DNA of 64,000 nt from Shewanella seohaensis (GCF_025449215.1 NZ_CP104900.1:1736001-1800000); one strand, 5' to 3'; shown: positions 48,196-59,651, numbered from the stretch's first letter. Notes: a model not told the origin generated them from the sequence alone. Made by a program: numbers and translations.

Positions 48196-48624
48196 TTAAG
48201 GTGCTGTGCTGGCCTCATGCTCGCCGATATTGCATCTGTCGGTACCGAAATGCTGACCATCGCGACACTTCCACGCCAGTTGGGCTGAATCCACTTGCCA
48301 GCGTTGGGCATTCTTCTTAAGCGACAAAATTAACAGCATTTGTGGGTGCTGCTGTGACAACTCGCTCACTTGATAGGTAAATATTCCATCCTTGGTGGGC
48401 TGAGTACGAACAAGGGTAAATTTTTTACCCGCATATTGGCTGCTGATGGCGGTGGGATCTTCGCTCCAAGCTTGATGTTGCTCTTGTGCGGCCCGCAGTT
48501 GCTGGTTGAAATGGCTTACGGGTTGCACCGCGTAGGACACAATAATCGGCTGCTGCGCCTGTGCATGGGGCGCGAGCATTAGGCCATTCAGGGCGAGTAG
48601 GGCAATCAGTCCAAACAACTTCAT
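48196..48624 (-). CDS. Small exported protein, unknown function
   Basis: A 142-residue protein with a clear Sec signal peptide (MKLFGLIALLALNGLMLAPH, cleavage after AQA). The mature part is hydrophilic with Gln- and His-rich stretches, and contains two cysteines (KCRDGQHFGTDRCNIGEHE) that could form a disulfide. No family recognised. The ATG follows AATGAGGTTTGT. It lies downstream of the 49.9-48.7 kb minus-strand genes but is separated by 122 bp. Confidence 0.7.
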   Translation of the reverse strand: MKLFGLIALLALNGLMLAPHAQAQQPIIVSYAVQPVSHFNQQLRAAQEQHQAWSEDPTAISSQYAGKKFTLVRTQPTKDGIFTYQVSELSQQHPQMLLILSLKKNAQRWQVDSAQLAWKCRDGQHFGTDRCNIGEHEASTAP

Positions 48625-48746
48625 ACAAACCTCATTGAAACGAAACGACCCGTGGGCATAGGACGCCGCACCTCAGTCGTATTGACTCATTGCAGGTTTC
48701 GACTCGTTTTGAGGGCTCAAGTTTCAATAAAAGCTAAATTTTGTGA

Positions 48747-49238
48747 CTACTGCATCGCTAATTGGTCTGACATGGTCTGGTAATCAATCAGATCCACATG
48801 CTCTGTGACCCTGTGATTACGCATATCGAGCTTAAGGCTGGTGACTCCTGGAATGGCGACATCAATAATTTTCCCGGGTTTACCAAACTGCTCGCCGGGC
48901 CCTTTAAAGTGATAGTTACCAATCATCACCACGAGGGAGCCTGCGTTATACATATGCTCGATATTGAAATCATATTCGAGCACACCTTCGTGGGCGCGCT
49001 CAAAGAAGTCGATAATAAACCGTCCACCCGTGTATTTACGATTGGCGGTTTTATCGAAGAAGACGGTATCACGGTTATAGAATTTGCCGAGTGTTTGATA
49101 GTCGTGCTCGGTTAGCGCGTTCATGTATTTTACGGCTAACTGCTGTTCTGCTGGCATTTCCCCTGAGTTAGCGTGTACAGACGCAGGAAACAAGGCCGGA
49201 ACCCAAATAAGACAGACTAAAAGACACAATATTCGCAA
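48747..49238 (-). CDS. Exported NTF2/SnoaL-like fold protein, TTG start
   Basis: About 163 residues. A signal peptide (MRILCLLVCLIWVPALFP...) precedes an NTF2-like domain: MNALTEHDYQTLGKFYNRDT, then FFDKTANRKYTGGRFIIDFF and NYHFKGPGEQFGK. Such cone-shaped domains bind small hydrophobic ligands or act as isomerase-like scaffolds; no catalytic residues can be assigned. The frame starts at a TTG at 49265, but that would put the initiator inside the upstream gene. The TTG at 49238 follows AGAGGGAATAG and starts one base after the upstream TAG stop, so coupling is likely. Confidence 0.65.
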   Translation of the reverse strand: MRILCLLVCLIWVPALFPASVHANSGEMPAEQQLAVKYMNALTEHDYQTLGKFYNRDTVFFDKTANRKYTGGRFIIDFFERAHEGVLEYDFNIEHMYNAGSLVVMIGNYHFKGPGEQFGKPGKIIDVAIPGVTSLKLDMRNHRVTEHVDLIDYQTMSDQLAMQ

Positions 49239-49239
49239 A

Positions 49240-49866
49240 CTATTCCCTCTTGGTTTTGAGATCAAAGGCGGGTAACGATAAATGCCATTTGATGGCGCAT
49301 AGGCGAATGATTAAGGCACTGGTCATGGCTAAAAATAGCGCCGTTTTTTCGCCCATCCCGTAGGCAAGGCTTACGGTATAACCTATGCCGCCAATAATCG
49401 ATGCTGTGGCATAGATTTCTGTGCGTAACACCATAGGGATTTGTCTGCACAGGAAGTCTCGAATAATGCCTCCTCCAACGCCCGTGATCAAGCCCATCAC
49501 GACGGCAATCATGCCACTGAGTCCCATATTGAGGGCTTTTTCGGCACCAATCACAGTGAACAGGGCCAAACCTAAGGCATCGGCGACCGGCAGCGTATAT
49601 TGCGGCATCTTGCGGGGGCGGCGCACCAACAGCAAACAAGCTAGGACTGTGGCGAGTATGACAATGATGTAGTTAGGGTCGCGGATCCAAAACACGGGCG
49701 TGGCGCCAATCAGCGCATCGCGAATACTGCCACCGCCGACCGCAGTCACCGAGGCCAGTACGATAACGCCAAAAGGGTCCATACGGTGACGCCCTGCGGC
49801 TAAGGCGCCAGAAAGGGCAAATACCGCCGTGCCACATAAATCGAAGAAGTAAATCCAGTGGCTCAT
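49240..49866 (-). CDS. TRIC-family (UPF0126/YicG-like) cation channel protein
   Basis: A 208-residue membrane protein. It shows the two-fold repeat of the family: [20 protein letters not shown], then [20 protein letters not shown] and again [20 protein letters not shown]. About seven hydrophobic helices can be picked out. Bacterial TRIC homologues form potassium-permeable channels in vitro; the physiological role is unknown. Its ATG overlaps the stop of the DUF2721-like gene (ATGA, 4 bp), so the two are co-translated. Confidence 0.85.
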   Translation of the reverse strand: MSHWIYFFDLCGTAVFALSGALAAGRHRMDPFGVIVLASVTAVGGGSIRDALIGATPVFWIRDPNYIIVILATVLACLLLVRRPRKMPQYTLPVADALGLALFTVIGAEKALNMGLSGMIAVVMGLITGVGGGIIRDFLCRQIPMVLRTEIYATASIIGGIGYTVSLAYGMGEKTALFLAMTSALIIRLCAIKWHLSLPAFDLKTKRE

Positions 49867-50252
49867 TTACTCATCTCTTTGATGTGGATGTTTAGCGCGT
49901 CCACAGAGATACGAATTTCTATCACAGACAAAATCAGTGAATAGAGCAGCAGTAGTAAGCTGGCACCGAAGATCACCGAGCCCGTCTTATTAAAACCGAT
50001 ATAGATAAAAATCATACAGAGCACACACAGGGCAAAGCTGGATACGCCAGCCTCCTGCATGCGGCGAATAATCCGGATCCGTTGGCTTAAGTTTTTAATC
50101 TGATCCTTATGCACGGGTTTATCACCGTTACTGAGCTGACGTATCAGTGCTGCCAATGCAAAGAAACGGTTGGTATAGGCCAGTAATAGCAGTGAGATTG
50201 CCGGAAATAACAAGGCGGGAGTTGTTAATGAAACATGCATGTTTTCGAACAA
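49863..50252 (-). CDS. DUF2721-like membrane protein
   Basis: A 129-residue protein with three hydrophobic segments. The N-terminal [20 protein letters not shown] and [12 protein letters not shown] are typical of DUF2721, a family of unknown function. It starts the three-gene run DUF2721 - TRIC - NTF2-like on the minus strand. The start ATG follows a short leader after the CbiB-like gene, which ends 43 bp upstream. Confidence 0.8.
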   Translation of the reverse strand: MFENMHVSLTTPALLFPAISLLLLAYTNRFFALAALIRQLSNGDKPVHKDQIKNLSQRIRIIRRMQEAGVSSFALCVLCMIFIYIGFNKTGSVIFGASLLLLLYSLILSVIEIRISVDALNIHIKEMSK

Positions 50253-50295
50253 GATAGTCAGCCTTTAACCCAATGTTAAGATTAAAGGCATCATA

Positions 50296-51285
50296 TCACA
50301 GGGTTTGTAGCCAGCGTAAACCCGCCCAAATGATAGGAAGTAAGGTAATAAAGCTAAACCAGATAGCACAGGCCCGCGATGTGAGTTTTACCGCGGGGGC
50401 AATCATTTCTTGGTGTGGCTGTGGCCCATGGGCAATCTTAGCCACATCAATACGCTGTCCCGAAAACTTCTGTGGTCCACCCAATTCAATGCGTAAAATG
50501 TTTGCCACTAAGGACACGCTCATCACATAACCCCGCAGGGCAGGATGATTTTTAGAGGTGCGAAACAGCATTGCTAAAGCCTTGGGGCCACCCTGAATCG
50601 CAATCGACAGGCTCCATAACCAAGCGGGGATCGCCAGCAGCGCCGTAGAAATAACGTGTACCGAACTGCAAAAGTGTTGGTACTTAGGTTGAATGGGCGG
50701 CCAACTGAGTTCGAGTTGTTTAATCATTCTGACCGCCAGCACCATAGGGGCGCCTGCGATCGCAAAGAAGAAGATAGTCGATGCCGTGCCGTAAATCGGT
50801 GCGGTAGCGAGCTTTTCTATCGTGGCCTTGGTTAAACCGACTTCCGACAGACTATCCGTATCACGGACAATCCACGGCTGTAATAGCTTTTTTGCGCTGG
50901 CATTATCCTCGCGCTTCAATGCTTTAGCTATTTCGTCGGCGACTTGGCTAAAGCCTGCATCCGTCAAACACAGATACAGAACTAAAAACTCAAAGAACCA
51001 AGGGAAGGCGGCGAGTTCGAGTAAAAAAGTGATAATCGCCCAAAAAGGAAATACCAGCAGCAACATGGCTAAAAAGCCAGCGGTTGCCTGTTGGCTGGGC
51101 GCGCGTCCGGGGCGATTGACTTTGGCGGCGAGCTGTCTGGCTAAGTGACTAAACCAAATCAGTGGTTGCATTTCCCTTGGCAATGGCGCTAAACGCGCCA
51201 GCAATAAAGCAAAGAAAAGTACCAAGAAGCCCTCAAACAAAGCGCCATCAATTTCGACAAGTTGTTGATAAAAAGAACTGTGCAT
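50296..51285 (-). CDS. CobD/CbiB-like inner-membrane protein
   Basis: A 329-residue polytopic membrane protein. Segments such as LVDRD-like WIVRDTDSLSEVGLTKATIE, then TASTIFFFAIAGAPMVLAVR (the substrate-loop position) and GGPQKFSGQRIDVAKIAHGP match the CbiB/CobD family, which adds an aminopropanol linker during adenosylcobalamin assembly. No other cobalamin gene is adjacent, so the role is not proven by context. It is followed by DUF2721 and preceded by mtnN on the same strand (30 bp gap), so it may be part of a longer transcript. Confidence 0.65.
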   Translation of the reverse strand: MHSSFYQQLVEIDGALFEGFLVLFFALLLARLAPLPREMQPLIWFSHLARQLAAKVNRPGRAPSQQATAGFLAMLLLVFPFWAIITFLLELAAFPWFFEFLVLYLCLTDAGFSQVADEIAKALKREDNASAKKLLQPWIVRDTDSLSEVGLTKATIEKLATAPIYGTASTIFFFAIAGAPMVLAVRMIKQLELSWPPIQPKYQHFCSSVHVISTALLAIPAWLWSLSIAIQGGPKALAMLFRTSKNHPALRGYVMSVSLVANILRIELGGPQKFSGQRIDVAKIAHGPQPHQEMIAPAVKLTSRACAIWFSFITLLPIIWAGLRWLQTL

Positions 51286-51316
51286 CAGGTACTTTCCGCA
51301 ATCATGCTTTAGTCAA

Positions 51317-52027
51317 TTACTTTACTGAGTTTGGATCTAATTGCTCAAGCAGCAACATCACCATTAGTGCCGAATGGTAACCTGCCTTCACAATGTAAGA
51401 ATCAAAATCGACCGGTGAGTCGTTGTTGGCGTTGTCAGAGAGCGAGCGGATCACCACGAATGGCACGCCAAACTGATGACACACTTGGGCAATTGCTGCG
51501 CCTTCCATCTCACAGGCCGCCATGGTTGGGAAGTGCTCTAACATGGTCTTGGTACGTACTGGGTCGCAAATAAAGCTATCGCCAGTACAGATTAAGCCTT
51601 CAATCGCTTTCACTTCGCCTAATTGTGCGATGGCCTTATTGGCCGCTTCGACTAAGTATGGCGCCGGAATAAAGGCTGCAGGTTGCTGCGCCATTTGGCC
51701 AATTTCGTAACCAAATGCGGTGACATCCACATCGTGGTGGCGCACTTCGGATGAAATCACGATATCGCCAATCGACAGTGAATCGACAAAACCACCCGCA
51801 GAACCTGTGTTGATTACCGCATCGGGGGCGTATTTCTCAATCAGCAGCGTGGTGGCAATACTGGCGGCGACTTTACCAATACCAGAGCGTGTCACTACAA
51901 CGTCTTTGCCTGCTAAGGTGCCAGCGATAAATTCAATACCCGCAATCGTTTGCGATGAGGCGTTTGTCATAGCCGCAATAAGATGGGCAACTTCTGGCTC
52001 CATTGCGCCAATAATACCAATTTTCAT
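51317..52027 (-). CDS. mtnN: 5'-methylthioadenosine/S-adenosylhomocysteine nucleosidase
   Basis: A 236-residue MTAN of standard length. [20 protein letters not shown] is the usual start, followed by [52 protein letters not shown] with the substrate-binding Glu, and [16 protein letters not shown] with the catalytic Asp. It hydrolyses the glycosidic bond of MTA, SAH and 5'-deoxyadenosine in SAM recycling. The frame extends upstream to 52201 through a stretch of unlikely sequence; ATG 52027 follows AAGGGTCTCCC. Confidence 0.96.
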   Translation of the reverse strand: MKIGIIGAMEPEVAHLIAAMTNASSQTIAGIEFIAGTLAGKDVVVTRSGIGKVAASIATTLLIEKYAPDAVINTGSAGGFVDSLSIGDIVISSEVRHHDVDVTAFGYEIGQMAQQPAAFIPAPYLVEAANKAIAQLGEVKAIEGLICTGDSFICDPVRTKTMLEHFPTMAACEMEGAAIAQVCHQFGVPFVVIRSLSDNANNDSPVDFDSYIVKAGYHSALMVMLLLEQLDPNSVK

Positions 52028-52171
52028 GGGAGACCCTTTTGATTCAACTGAATGTGTGATGCCACTAAAAGAGTGGGATAACAGAATGGCGGCTAATATA
52101 CCACAGTTATGCTTTGACGTTATTGTGGGATTGCGATTGCTTGATTGGGGTGGGATAAAACGCGTGGAAGG

Positions 52172-52200
52172 TAAAAAAATGCGCACCCTAAGGTGCGCCA
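52172..52200 (-). terminator. Terminator of the gltBD operon
   Basis: GCGCACC (52181-52187) and GGTGCGC (52192-52198) form a 7-bp GC stem with a CTAA loop; on the minus strand seven T follow. It lies 75 bp after the gltD stop. Confidence 0.85.
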
Positions 52201-52219
52201 AAATTCACAAGCAAATGGT

Positions 52220-52239
52220 GGACTCGTGGGTACGAGTCC
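52220..52239. repeat. Extra hairpin between gltD and its terminator
   Basis: GGACTCGT and ACGAGTCC are a perfect 8-bp inverted repeat around GGGT. It has no U tract, so a role in mRNA 3'-end stability is possible. Confidence 0.5.
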
Positions 52240-52274
52240 GAGACTCACAGGTACAGCGGTACAACAAAAAACAA

Positions 52275-53683
<1,409 letters not shown>

Positions 53684-53686
53684 CTA

Positions 53687-56600
53687 TTACCCCGCTTTAA
53701 CTGCTAGTTCCGGGCTCGATTGCTCTAATTTGAGCAGATCTGCAACGGCGATATTTTTCGGTTTCACTAAAACAAAGCAATCTAACCAGTTGGCAAAGTC
53801 GCTTAAGATCATCTTCGCGTGCTCACTGCCGGTTTCGGCCACATGCTCTTCAATCAAGCCTTTCAAATGCTGTTGATGAATAGGCGACTCGAGTTTTTGG
53901 GTATCGACAAGCTCGTTATTCACGCGGCGGTTAAAGCGGCCAAATTGGTCGAAGACATAGGCAAAGCCGCCCGTCATCCCTGCGCCGAAGTTCACCCCAG
54001 TTTTTCCGAGCACAACTACAATACCGCTGGTCATGTATTCGCAGCCGTTATCGCCTAAGCCTTCAACTACGGCAATGGCGCCCGAGTTACGTACCGCGAA
54101 GCGTTCACCCGCTTGACCCGCAGCGAAGAAGCGTCCGCCAGTCGCGCCATACAGGCAAGTGTTACCGACAATCGCGCTGCGCTCGCTCTGGAACGGACTC
54201 CCTAGCGGTGGATAAATCACAATCTTGCCGCCCGACATGCCTTTACCGACGTAGTCGTTGGCATCACCGCAGAGCTTGAGCTCTAGGCCTGGGCTGTTCC
54301 ATACCCCAAAACTTTGGCCGGCACTGCCATTAAAGCTGAGTTTAATCGGTGCCTTAGTGCCTTTAACCCCAAGGGTAGTCGCGATATAGCCCGACAGGCG
54401 TGCGCCCACTGAGCGGTCGGTGTTGTTGATACTGTAAGCGGCATCGAAACACTCGCCCTTATCGACCGCACTCTGGCACTCGTTGAGCAGATGTTGGTTG
54501 AGTAAGCCTAAATCCGCTGGTGGATTGGTTTCCTGCCAAGTGCGCGAGGTGCTGGCTCTGACCTTAGGCTGATACAGGATCGGCGCTAAATCGAGTCCGC
54601 GTTGTTTATCGGTCTGGCCTTCCAAGGTATGTAGCCACTCACTGCGGCCCACTAAGTCTTCGAACTTGCTGACTCCTAGCGTTGCCATCCACTCGCGTAC
54701 TTCCTCGGCGACAAACTCAAAGTAAGTCATCACTCGCTCTGGTAAGCCGTGGTAGTGGTTATCGCGCAGTTTCTTGTCCTGAGTTGCGACACCGGTAGCG
54801 CAGTTGTTCAGGTGGCAAATACGCAGGTACTTACAACCTAAGGCAATCATAGGCACAGTCCCAAAACCAAAGCTTTCGGCGCCGAGTAAGGCCGCCTTGA
54901 TGACGTCGGTTCCAGTTTTTAGGCCGCCATCGACTTGCAAGCGGATCTTATGGCGTAGACCATTTTCCACCAGAGATTGATGCACTTCGGCAAGGCCGAG
55001 TTCCCATGGGCTACCGGCGTATTTCACCGAGGTGATAGGGCTTGCGCCCGTGCCACCATCGTAGCCAGAAATAGTGATCATATCGGCGTAGGCTTTTGCC
55101 ACACCTGTAGCGATAGTGCCGACACCTGGCTCAGACACTAACTTCACGGAGATCAGTGCCTTGGTATTGATTTGTTTTAAATCGAAAATCAGCTGGGCTA
55201 AGTCTTCGATAGAATAAATATCATGGTGCGGTGGTGGTGAAATCAAGGTTACACCTGGGCGCGCGTGGCGCAGCCCTGCAATTTCTACACTCACCTTATG
55301 CCCTGGCAGTTGTCCGCCTTCACCGGGTTTCGCGCCCTGTGCGACTTTAATCTGCAACACATCGGCATTGACTAGGTAATGGGCGGTTACGCCAAAACGT
55401 GCCGAGGCAATTTGTTTAATCGCCGAGTTACGTTCGGTGTTAAAGCGGCGAGCATCCTCACCACCTTCACCCGAGTTGGAGCGGCCGCCTAAACGGTTCA
55501 TGGCGATGGCTAATGCCTCATGGGCCTCGGGGCTTAGGGCGCCGATACTCATGGCCGCACTGTCAAAACGTGGGAACAAGTTACTAGCAGCTTCGACCTT
55601 ATCCAGTTCAATTGCGGCTTGGTCAGCTTTAATGCCAATCAAATCCCTTAGGGTGGCAACCGGCCGGTTATCGACTAATTCGGCGAATTTCTTATAGGTC
55701 GCAAAATTCTTGTCGATTAAGGACGCCTGCAGCGTGTTGACCACATCTGGGTTGAAGCAGTGGTATTCACCGCCATCTACGTATTTGAGTAAACCGCCTT
55801 GTGGCAGTGGCACATGGGCGCGGTAAGCGGCTTTATGCAGCAGCGCTTGATCTTGAGCGATATCCTCAAAGCTGGCGCCTTCGATACGGCTCACCACGCC
55901 TTTAAAGCAGAGTTCAATTACATCGCTGGCAATACCAATGGCCTCAAACTGTTGGCTACAGCGGTAGGAACCGACGGTGCTGATCCCCATCTTCGACATG
56001 ATCTTACGCAGGCCCTTCTCGATGCCGTAGCGGAAGTTCAGCATCAGCGCCGTGGTATCAGTCAACTGATGGCGTTTCGCCAGATCAGAGATTGATTCAT
56101 ACACTAGATACGGATAAATCGCCGTAGCACCAAAACCGAGCAGCACCGCAAAGTGGTGCGGATCCCGGGCCGAGGCGGTCTCAACAATGATGTTGGTATC
56201 GCAGCGCAGGCTCTTACTCACCAGCATTTGTTGTACTGCGCCAACTGCCATGGCCGCTGGGATCACCTGCGCCGATTTATCAATCGCACGGTCGGATAAA
56301 ATCAGCAGCGTGGTGCCACTGCGAGCTAAACGCTCGGCTTCCGAGGTGATGCGGCGGATAGCGTGCTCTAAGCTTTCCTTCGGATCGTAGTTTAAGTCGA
56401 CGATATTGGCGCGATAGTAAGTGCTATCTAATCCGAGTAATTGGTTGAAATCACTGAATAATAATATCGGTGAGTTGAACATCACCCGATAGGCATGACC
56501 AGTGGTTTCGTTGAAGAGGTTTTGCTCGCGGCCGATACAGGTCGCCAGAGACATTACGTGCTTTTCACGCAGTGGATCGATAGGAGGGTTGGTTACCTGA

Positions 56601-58135
56601 GCGAATTTCTGGCGGAAGTAGTCATAGAGCGAGCGTGACTTTTTCGACAATACCGCCATAGGCGTATCGTCGCCCATGGATCCTGTGGCTTCTTCGCCTT
56701 GTTTTGCCAGCACCCAGATCACTTGCTCAAGCTCTTCGCGAGAGTAGCCAAATTGCTTCTGGTATTGCAGCAGTTGCTCAGGGCTTAATTCGCTGGCGCC
56801 ATGTTGCTCCGTTGCTAACTGCTCGGCTGGTACCAGAGTACGACTGTTCTTGGCCATCCACTCTTTATAGGGGTGGCGGCGTTTAAGATCGTTATCGATT
56901 TCGAATGACTGGTACAGACGACCATTGAGTGTATCTAACACTAACAGCTCACCAGGGCCGACGCGGCCTTTTTCAATCACTTCATCGGCGGCGTAGTCCC
57001 AAATGCCCACTTCGGAGGCGAGGGTGAGGATACGATCTTTGGTGATCACATAGCGTGACGGACGCAGGCCATTACGGTCCACCGCGCAAGCGGCGTGACG
57101 ACCATTGGTCATCACGATCCCCGCTGGACCATCCCAAGGCTCCATATGCATGGAGTTGAAGTCGTAGAAGGCCTTTAACTCATCATCCATCTCTGGGTTA
57201 CTCTGCCATGCAGGCGGAATAAGCAAACGCATGGCGCGGTACAGATCCATACCGCCCGAGAGCAACATCTCGAGCATATTGTCGAGGGAGGATGAATCGG
57301 AGCCCGTTTCATTCACAAAAGGTGCTGCCTGTTGTAAGTCGGGCAATAGTGGTGAATTAAACTTGTAGGCACGGGCACGCGCCCATTGGCGGTTACCGGT
57401 AATAGTGTTGATCTCGCCGTTATGGGCAAGATATCTAAAGGGCTGAGCGAGTGGCCATTTAGGTGAAGTATTAGTTGAAAAGCGTTGATGGAATAAACAA
57501 ATAGAGCTCTTCAAACGGATGTCGGCAAGGTCGGGATAGAATGCGGGCAAGTCGGCAGGCATCATCAAGCCTTTGTAGACGATGACTTGGCCTGAAAGAC
57601 TCGCGACATAAAAGTCTTTATCGTCAGTAATTTGTTGCTCTAAACGGCGGCGAGCCATGTAGAGGCGACGCTCAAGATCTTTCTCACGCCAGCCAATAGG
57701 GGCGTTGATCAGTACTTGATAGATTTGCGGCAGGCTTGATTTACCTATCTCACCCAATACCTCAGGATTGACGGGGACTTTACGCCAGCCGGCAATGCTT
57801 AAGGTTTCACGCTCGAGTTCGCGTTCGAGAATAAACTTGGCTTGGTCGGCCAGTTCTTCATCTTGGCTTAAAAACAACATGCCCACGGCGAACTTACGGC
57901 TCAGGTGCCAGTCATTTTCCGCGGCAATGGCTTCAAAGAATTGCAATGGTAGCTGCATTAATAAACCACAGCCGTCCCCAGTTCGACCGTCAGAGGCGAT
58001 ACCGCCACGGTGTTTCATGCGATCGAGGCCATGGATGGCGGTGCGCACGATACGATGGCTGGCTTCGCCATCCATTTGTGCAATCAAGCCAAAACCACAA
58101 TTGTCCCGCTCAAAACTGGGATGATATAAGCTCAT
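53687..58135 (-). CDS. gltB: Glutamate synthase large subunit
   Basis: A 1482-residue enzyme. The N-terminal glutaminase domain begins MSLYHPSFERDNCGFGLIAQ; Cys13 would be the catalytic nucleophile after removal of a short propeptide. FSTNTSPKWPLAQPFRYLAH and NGRHAACAVDRNGLRPSRY belong to this domain. The FMN synthase domain has SGYDGGTGASPITSVKYAGS and the [3Fe-4S] cysteines in CKYLRICHLNNCATG. The C-terminal beta-helix domain contains repeated GGKIVIYPPLGS-like turns. It makes two glutamates from glutamine and 2-oxoglutarate, with GltD. The ATG follows GGGAGGTTTTTGT. Complete and normal length. Confidence 0.98.
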   Translation of the reverse strand: MSLYHPSFERDNCGFGLIAQMDGEASHRIVRTAIHGLDRMKHRGGIASDGRTGDGCGLLMQLPLQFFEAIAAENDWHLSRKFAVGMLFLSQDEELADQAKFILERELERETLSIAGWRKVPVNPEVLGEIGKSSLPQIYQVLINAPIGWREKDLERRLYMARRRLEQQITDDKDFYVASLSGQVIVYKGLMMPADLPAFYPDLADIRLKSSICLFHQRFSTNTSPKWPLAQPFRYLAHNGEINTITGNRQWARARAYKFNSPLLPDLQQAAPFVNETGSDSSSLDNMLEMLLSGGMDLYRAMRLLIPPAWQSNPEMDDELKAFYDFNSMHMEPWDGPAGIVMTNGRHAACAVDRNGLRPSRYVITKDRILTLASEVGIWDYAADEVIEKGRVGPGELLVLDTLNGRLYQSFEIDNDLKRRHPYKEWMAKNSRTLVPAEQLATEQHGASELSPEQLLQYQKQFGYSREELEQVIWVLAKQGEEATGSMGDDTPMAVLSKKSRSLYDYFRQKFAQVTNPPIDPLREKHVMSLATCIGREQNLFNETTGHAYRVMFNSPILLFSDFNQLLGLDSTYYRANIVDLNYDPKESLEHAIRRITSEAERLARSGTTLLILSDRAIDKSAQVIPAAMAVGAVQQMLVSKSLRCDTNIIVETASARDPHHFAVLLGFGATAIYPYLVYESISDLAKRHQLTDTTALMLNFRYGIEKGLRKIMSKMGISTVGSYRCSQQFEAIGIASDVIELCFKGVVSRIEGASFEDIAQDQALLHKAAYRAHVPLPQGGLLKYVDGGEYHCFNPDVVNTLQASLIDKNFATYKKFAELVDNRPVATLRDLIGIKADQAAIELDKVEAASNLFPRFDSAAMSIGALSPEAHEALAIAMNRLGGRSNSGEGGEDARRFNTERNSAIKQIASARFGVTAHYLVNADVLQIKVAQGAKPGEGGQLPGHKVSVEIAGLRHARPGVTLISPPPHHDIYSIEDLAQLIFDLKQINTKALISVKLVSEPGVGTIATGVAKAYADMITISGYDGGTGASPITSVKYAGSPWELGLAEVHQSLVENGLRHKIRLQVDGGLKTGTDVIKAALLGAESFGFGTVPMIALGCKYLRICHLNNCATGVATQDKKLRDNHYHGLPERVMTYFEFVAEEVREWMATLGVSKFEDLVGRSEWLHTLEGQTDKQRGLDLAPILYQPKVRASTSRTWQETNPPADLGLLNQHLLNECQSAVDKGECFDAAYSINNTDRSVGARLSGYIATTLGVKGTKAPIKLSFNGSAGQSFGVWNSPGLELKLCGDANDYVGKGMSGGKIVIYPPLGSPFQSERSAIVGNTCLYGATGGRFFAAGQAGERFAVRNSGAIAVVEGLGDNGCEYMTSGIVVVLGKTGVNFGAGMTGGFAYVFDQFGRFNRRVNNELVDTQKLESPIHQQHLKGLIEEHVAETGSEHAKMILSDFANWLDCFVLVKPKNIAVADLLKLEQSSPELAVKAG

Positions 58136-58217
58136 ACAAAAACCTCCCTTGACCTCAACGAAATTACTACTCGGGAGAAATGTAAAGACTTTCTATAGAT
58201 ATGCACCCGAACCACCC

Positions 58218-58246
58218 AAATTATCCTGAGATTAACTAAAGGTCAA
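58218..58246 (-). promoter_or_regulatory. Sigma-70 promoter of gltBD
   Basis: On the minus strand TTGACC (58241-58246) and TAATTT (58218-58223) are 17 bp apart. The start would be about 75 bp before the gltB ATG. Confidence 0.6.
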
Positions 58247-58311
58247 ACCAAAAATTTGCATAAAATGTGGGTATTAATTCATGTTTCATACACAAAACAT
58301 AATTACTTGAC

Positions 58312-58323
58312 GTTAACGTTAAC
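58312..58323. promoter_or_regulatory. 12-bp palindrome upstream of the gltB promoter
   Basis: GTTAACGTTAAC is its own reverse complement and lies about 66 bp upstream of the proposed gltB -35 box. It could be an operator; no known consensus is matched with confidence. Confidence 0.35.
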
Positions 58324-58721
58324 TGATTAAAGTGCTGTATAACGTTATGAATAAAAAGAATTTTAAAAAATGAAAAACGATAGGGTTACTAAAATGTAAC
58401 ATTGAAATCGATTGTTTTTGATTTAGAAATAGTGATTTTTATTGCAAATACAGTGTCTGTATAAAAATATAAAATAAGTGAATTGTTATTCCGTTTGCCT
58501 GTGAGTGGAATCACGGAGTGTAAAGACACTGTGAGCAATGACTCAGGTTTTGAGCTTTGACGCTGTGAATCTAACGGGAGTTTGATTTACCACCAAGAAA
58601 ACCATGCTCGCTTTGTTTATCATGAGTTTTTTCATCTAAACACACGTCTTTACTCCTTCTTTTTTGTGATTTTATCTTGGTTAATTTTAATGAAACGACA
58701 TGAAATTTGGCGGACGAGCTA

Positions 58722-59651
58722 ATGGGGCTCGATGCATACGTAAACACATTCGGTGCCGTGTGTAAGGCTAAATACGGCGAGCGCTTACGCAAGCTGACTA
58801 TCGATGCCAAATTCACTTGCCCTAACCGTGATGGCACTCTGGGACGTGGCGGTTGTACCTTTTGTAATGTGGCCTCCTTTAGTTATCAGCAGGCGGAAAC
58901 GTTCAGCATTAGTGAGCAATTACAGCAGGGGAAAGCCCGTTATAAAGAGGCGAAACCTAAGCTGAACGCAGATAAATTTATCGCGTATTTTCAAGCCTAT
59001 ACGAGTACCTATGATGAGTATCAAGTGTTGATGGCTAAATACGATGAAGCGGTCAAGGACAGTGAGATTGTGGGCCTGTGTGTCGGCACTCGCCCCGACT
59101 GTGTGCCAGATAATGTGTTAGATTTATTAGCGAGTTATCAGCAAAAGGGCGTCGATGTCTGGTTGGAGCTTGGATTGCAAACTGCCAATAATCGCACCTT
59201 GCATAAGATTAACCGTGGGCACGATTTTGCTTGTTATTGCGATACAGTTGCACGGGCCAGAAGCCGAGGCCTAAAAGTTTGTACTCACCTTATCTTAGGC
59301 TTACCCGGTGAAACTCACCTCGATTATATGGCGACACTGCAAGCGGTGCTGGCGCAGGGCGTCGACGGCTTAAAGCTACATCCATTACATGTCGTCGAGG
59401 GTAGTACGATGGCGAAAGCTTGGCGTGCAGGACGCTTACCCTTGCTCAGTATTGAGGAGTATGCGGCTTGTGTCGGTGAACTGGTTCGGCATACACCGAA
59501 AGAGGTGATTTTTCATCGGGTGACCGCCTATGCGAAAAAACCGATACTACTCGCGCCTGATTGGTGCGGCTATCGTTGGAATGGGTTAGTGGCAATTGTT
59601 GAGGATCTTGCGCGTAAGGGTGGACAAGGCGCGGCATTAGCGCGACCATAA
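58722..59651 (+). CDS. yhcC: Radical-SAM protein of the YhcC/TIGR01212 family
   Basis: About 309 residues, same length as E. coli YhcC. The unusual cysteine spacing of this family is seen in FTCPNRDGTLGRGGCTFCN, followed by FIAYFQAYTSTYDEYQVL, CVGTRPDCVPD, VWLELGLQTANNRTLHKINR and KLHPLHVVEGSTMAKAW. It should bind a [4Fe-4S] cluster and SAM; its reaction is not known. In E. coli yhcC sits between gltB and arcB. Here the gltB side is the same and the ArcB position is taken by an Hpt-domain gene. The frame opens at a TTG (58707), but ATG 58722 (MGLDAYVNTFG) fits the family. Confidence 0.92.
   Translation: MGLDAYVNTFGAVCKAKYGERLRKLTIDAKFTCPNRDGTLGRGGCTFCNVASFSYQQAETFSISEQLQQGKARYKEAKPKLNADKFIAYFQAYTSTYDEYQVLMAKYDEAVKDSEIVGLCVGTRPDCVPDNVLDLLASYQQKGVDVWLELGLQTANNRTLHKINRGHDFACYCDTVARARSRGLKVCTHLILGLPGETHLDYMATLQAVLAQGVDGLKLHPLHVVEGSTMAKAWRAGRLPLLSIEEYAACVGELVRHTPKEVIFHRVTAYAKKPILLAPDWCGYRWNGLVAIVEDLARKGGQGAALARP

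Larger units (their letters stand above)
58136..58721. other. Divergent regulatory region, gltB / yhcC
   Basis: An AT-rich 586-bp region between divergent genes. It holds the gltB promoter (58218-58246), a 12-bp perfect palindrome (58312-58323), and many T/A runs between 58360 and 58480. No ORF of good quality. Confidence 0.6.
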
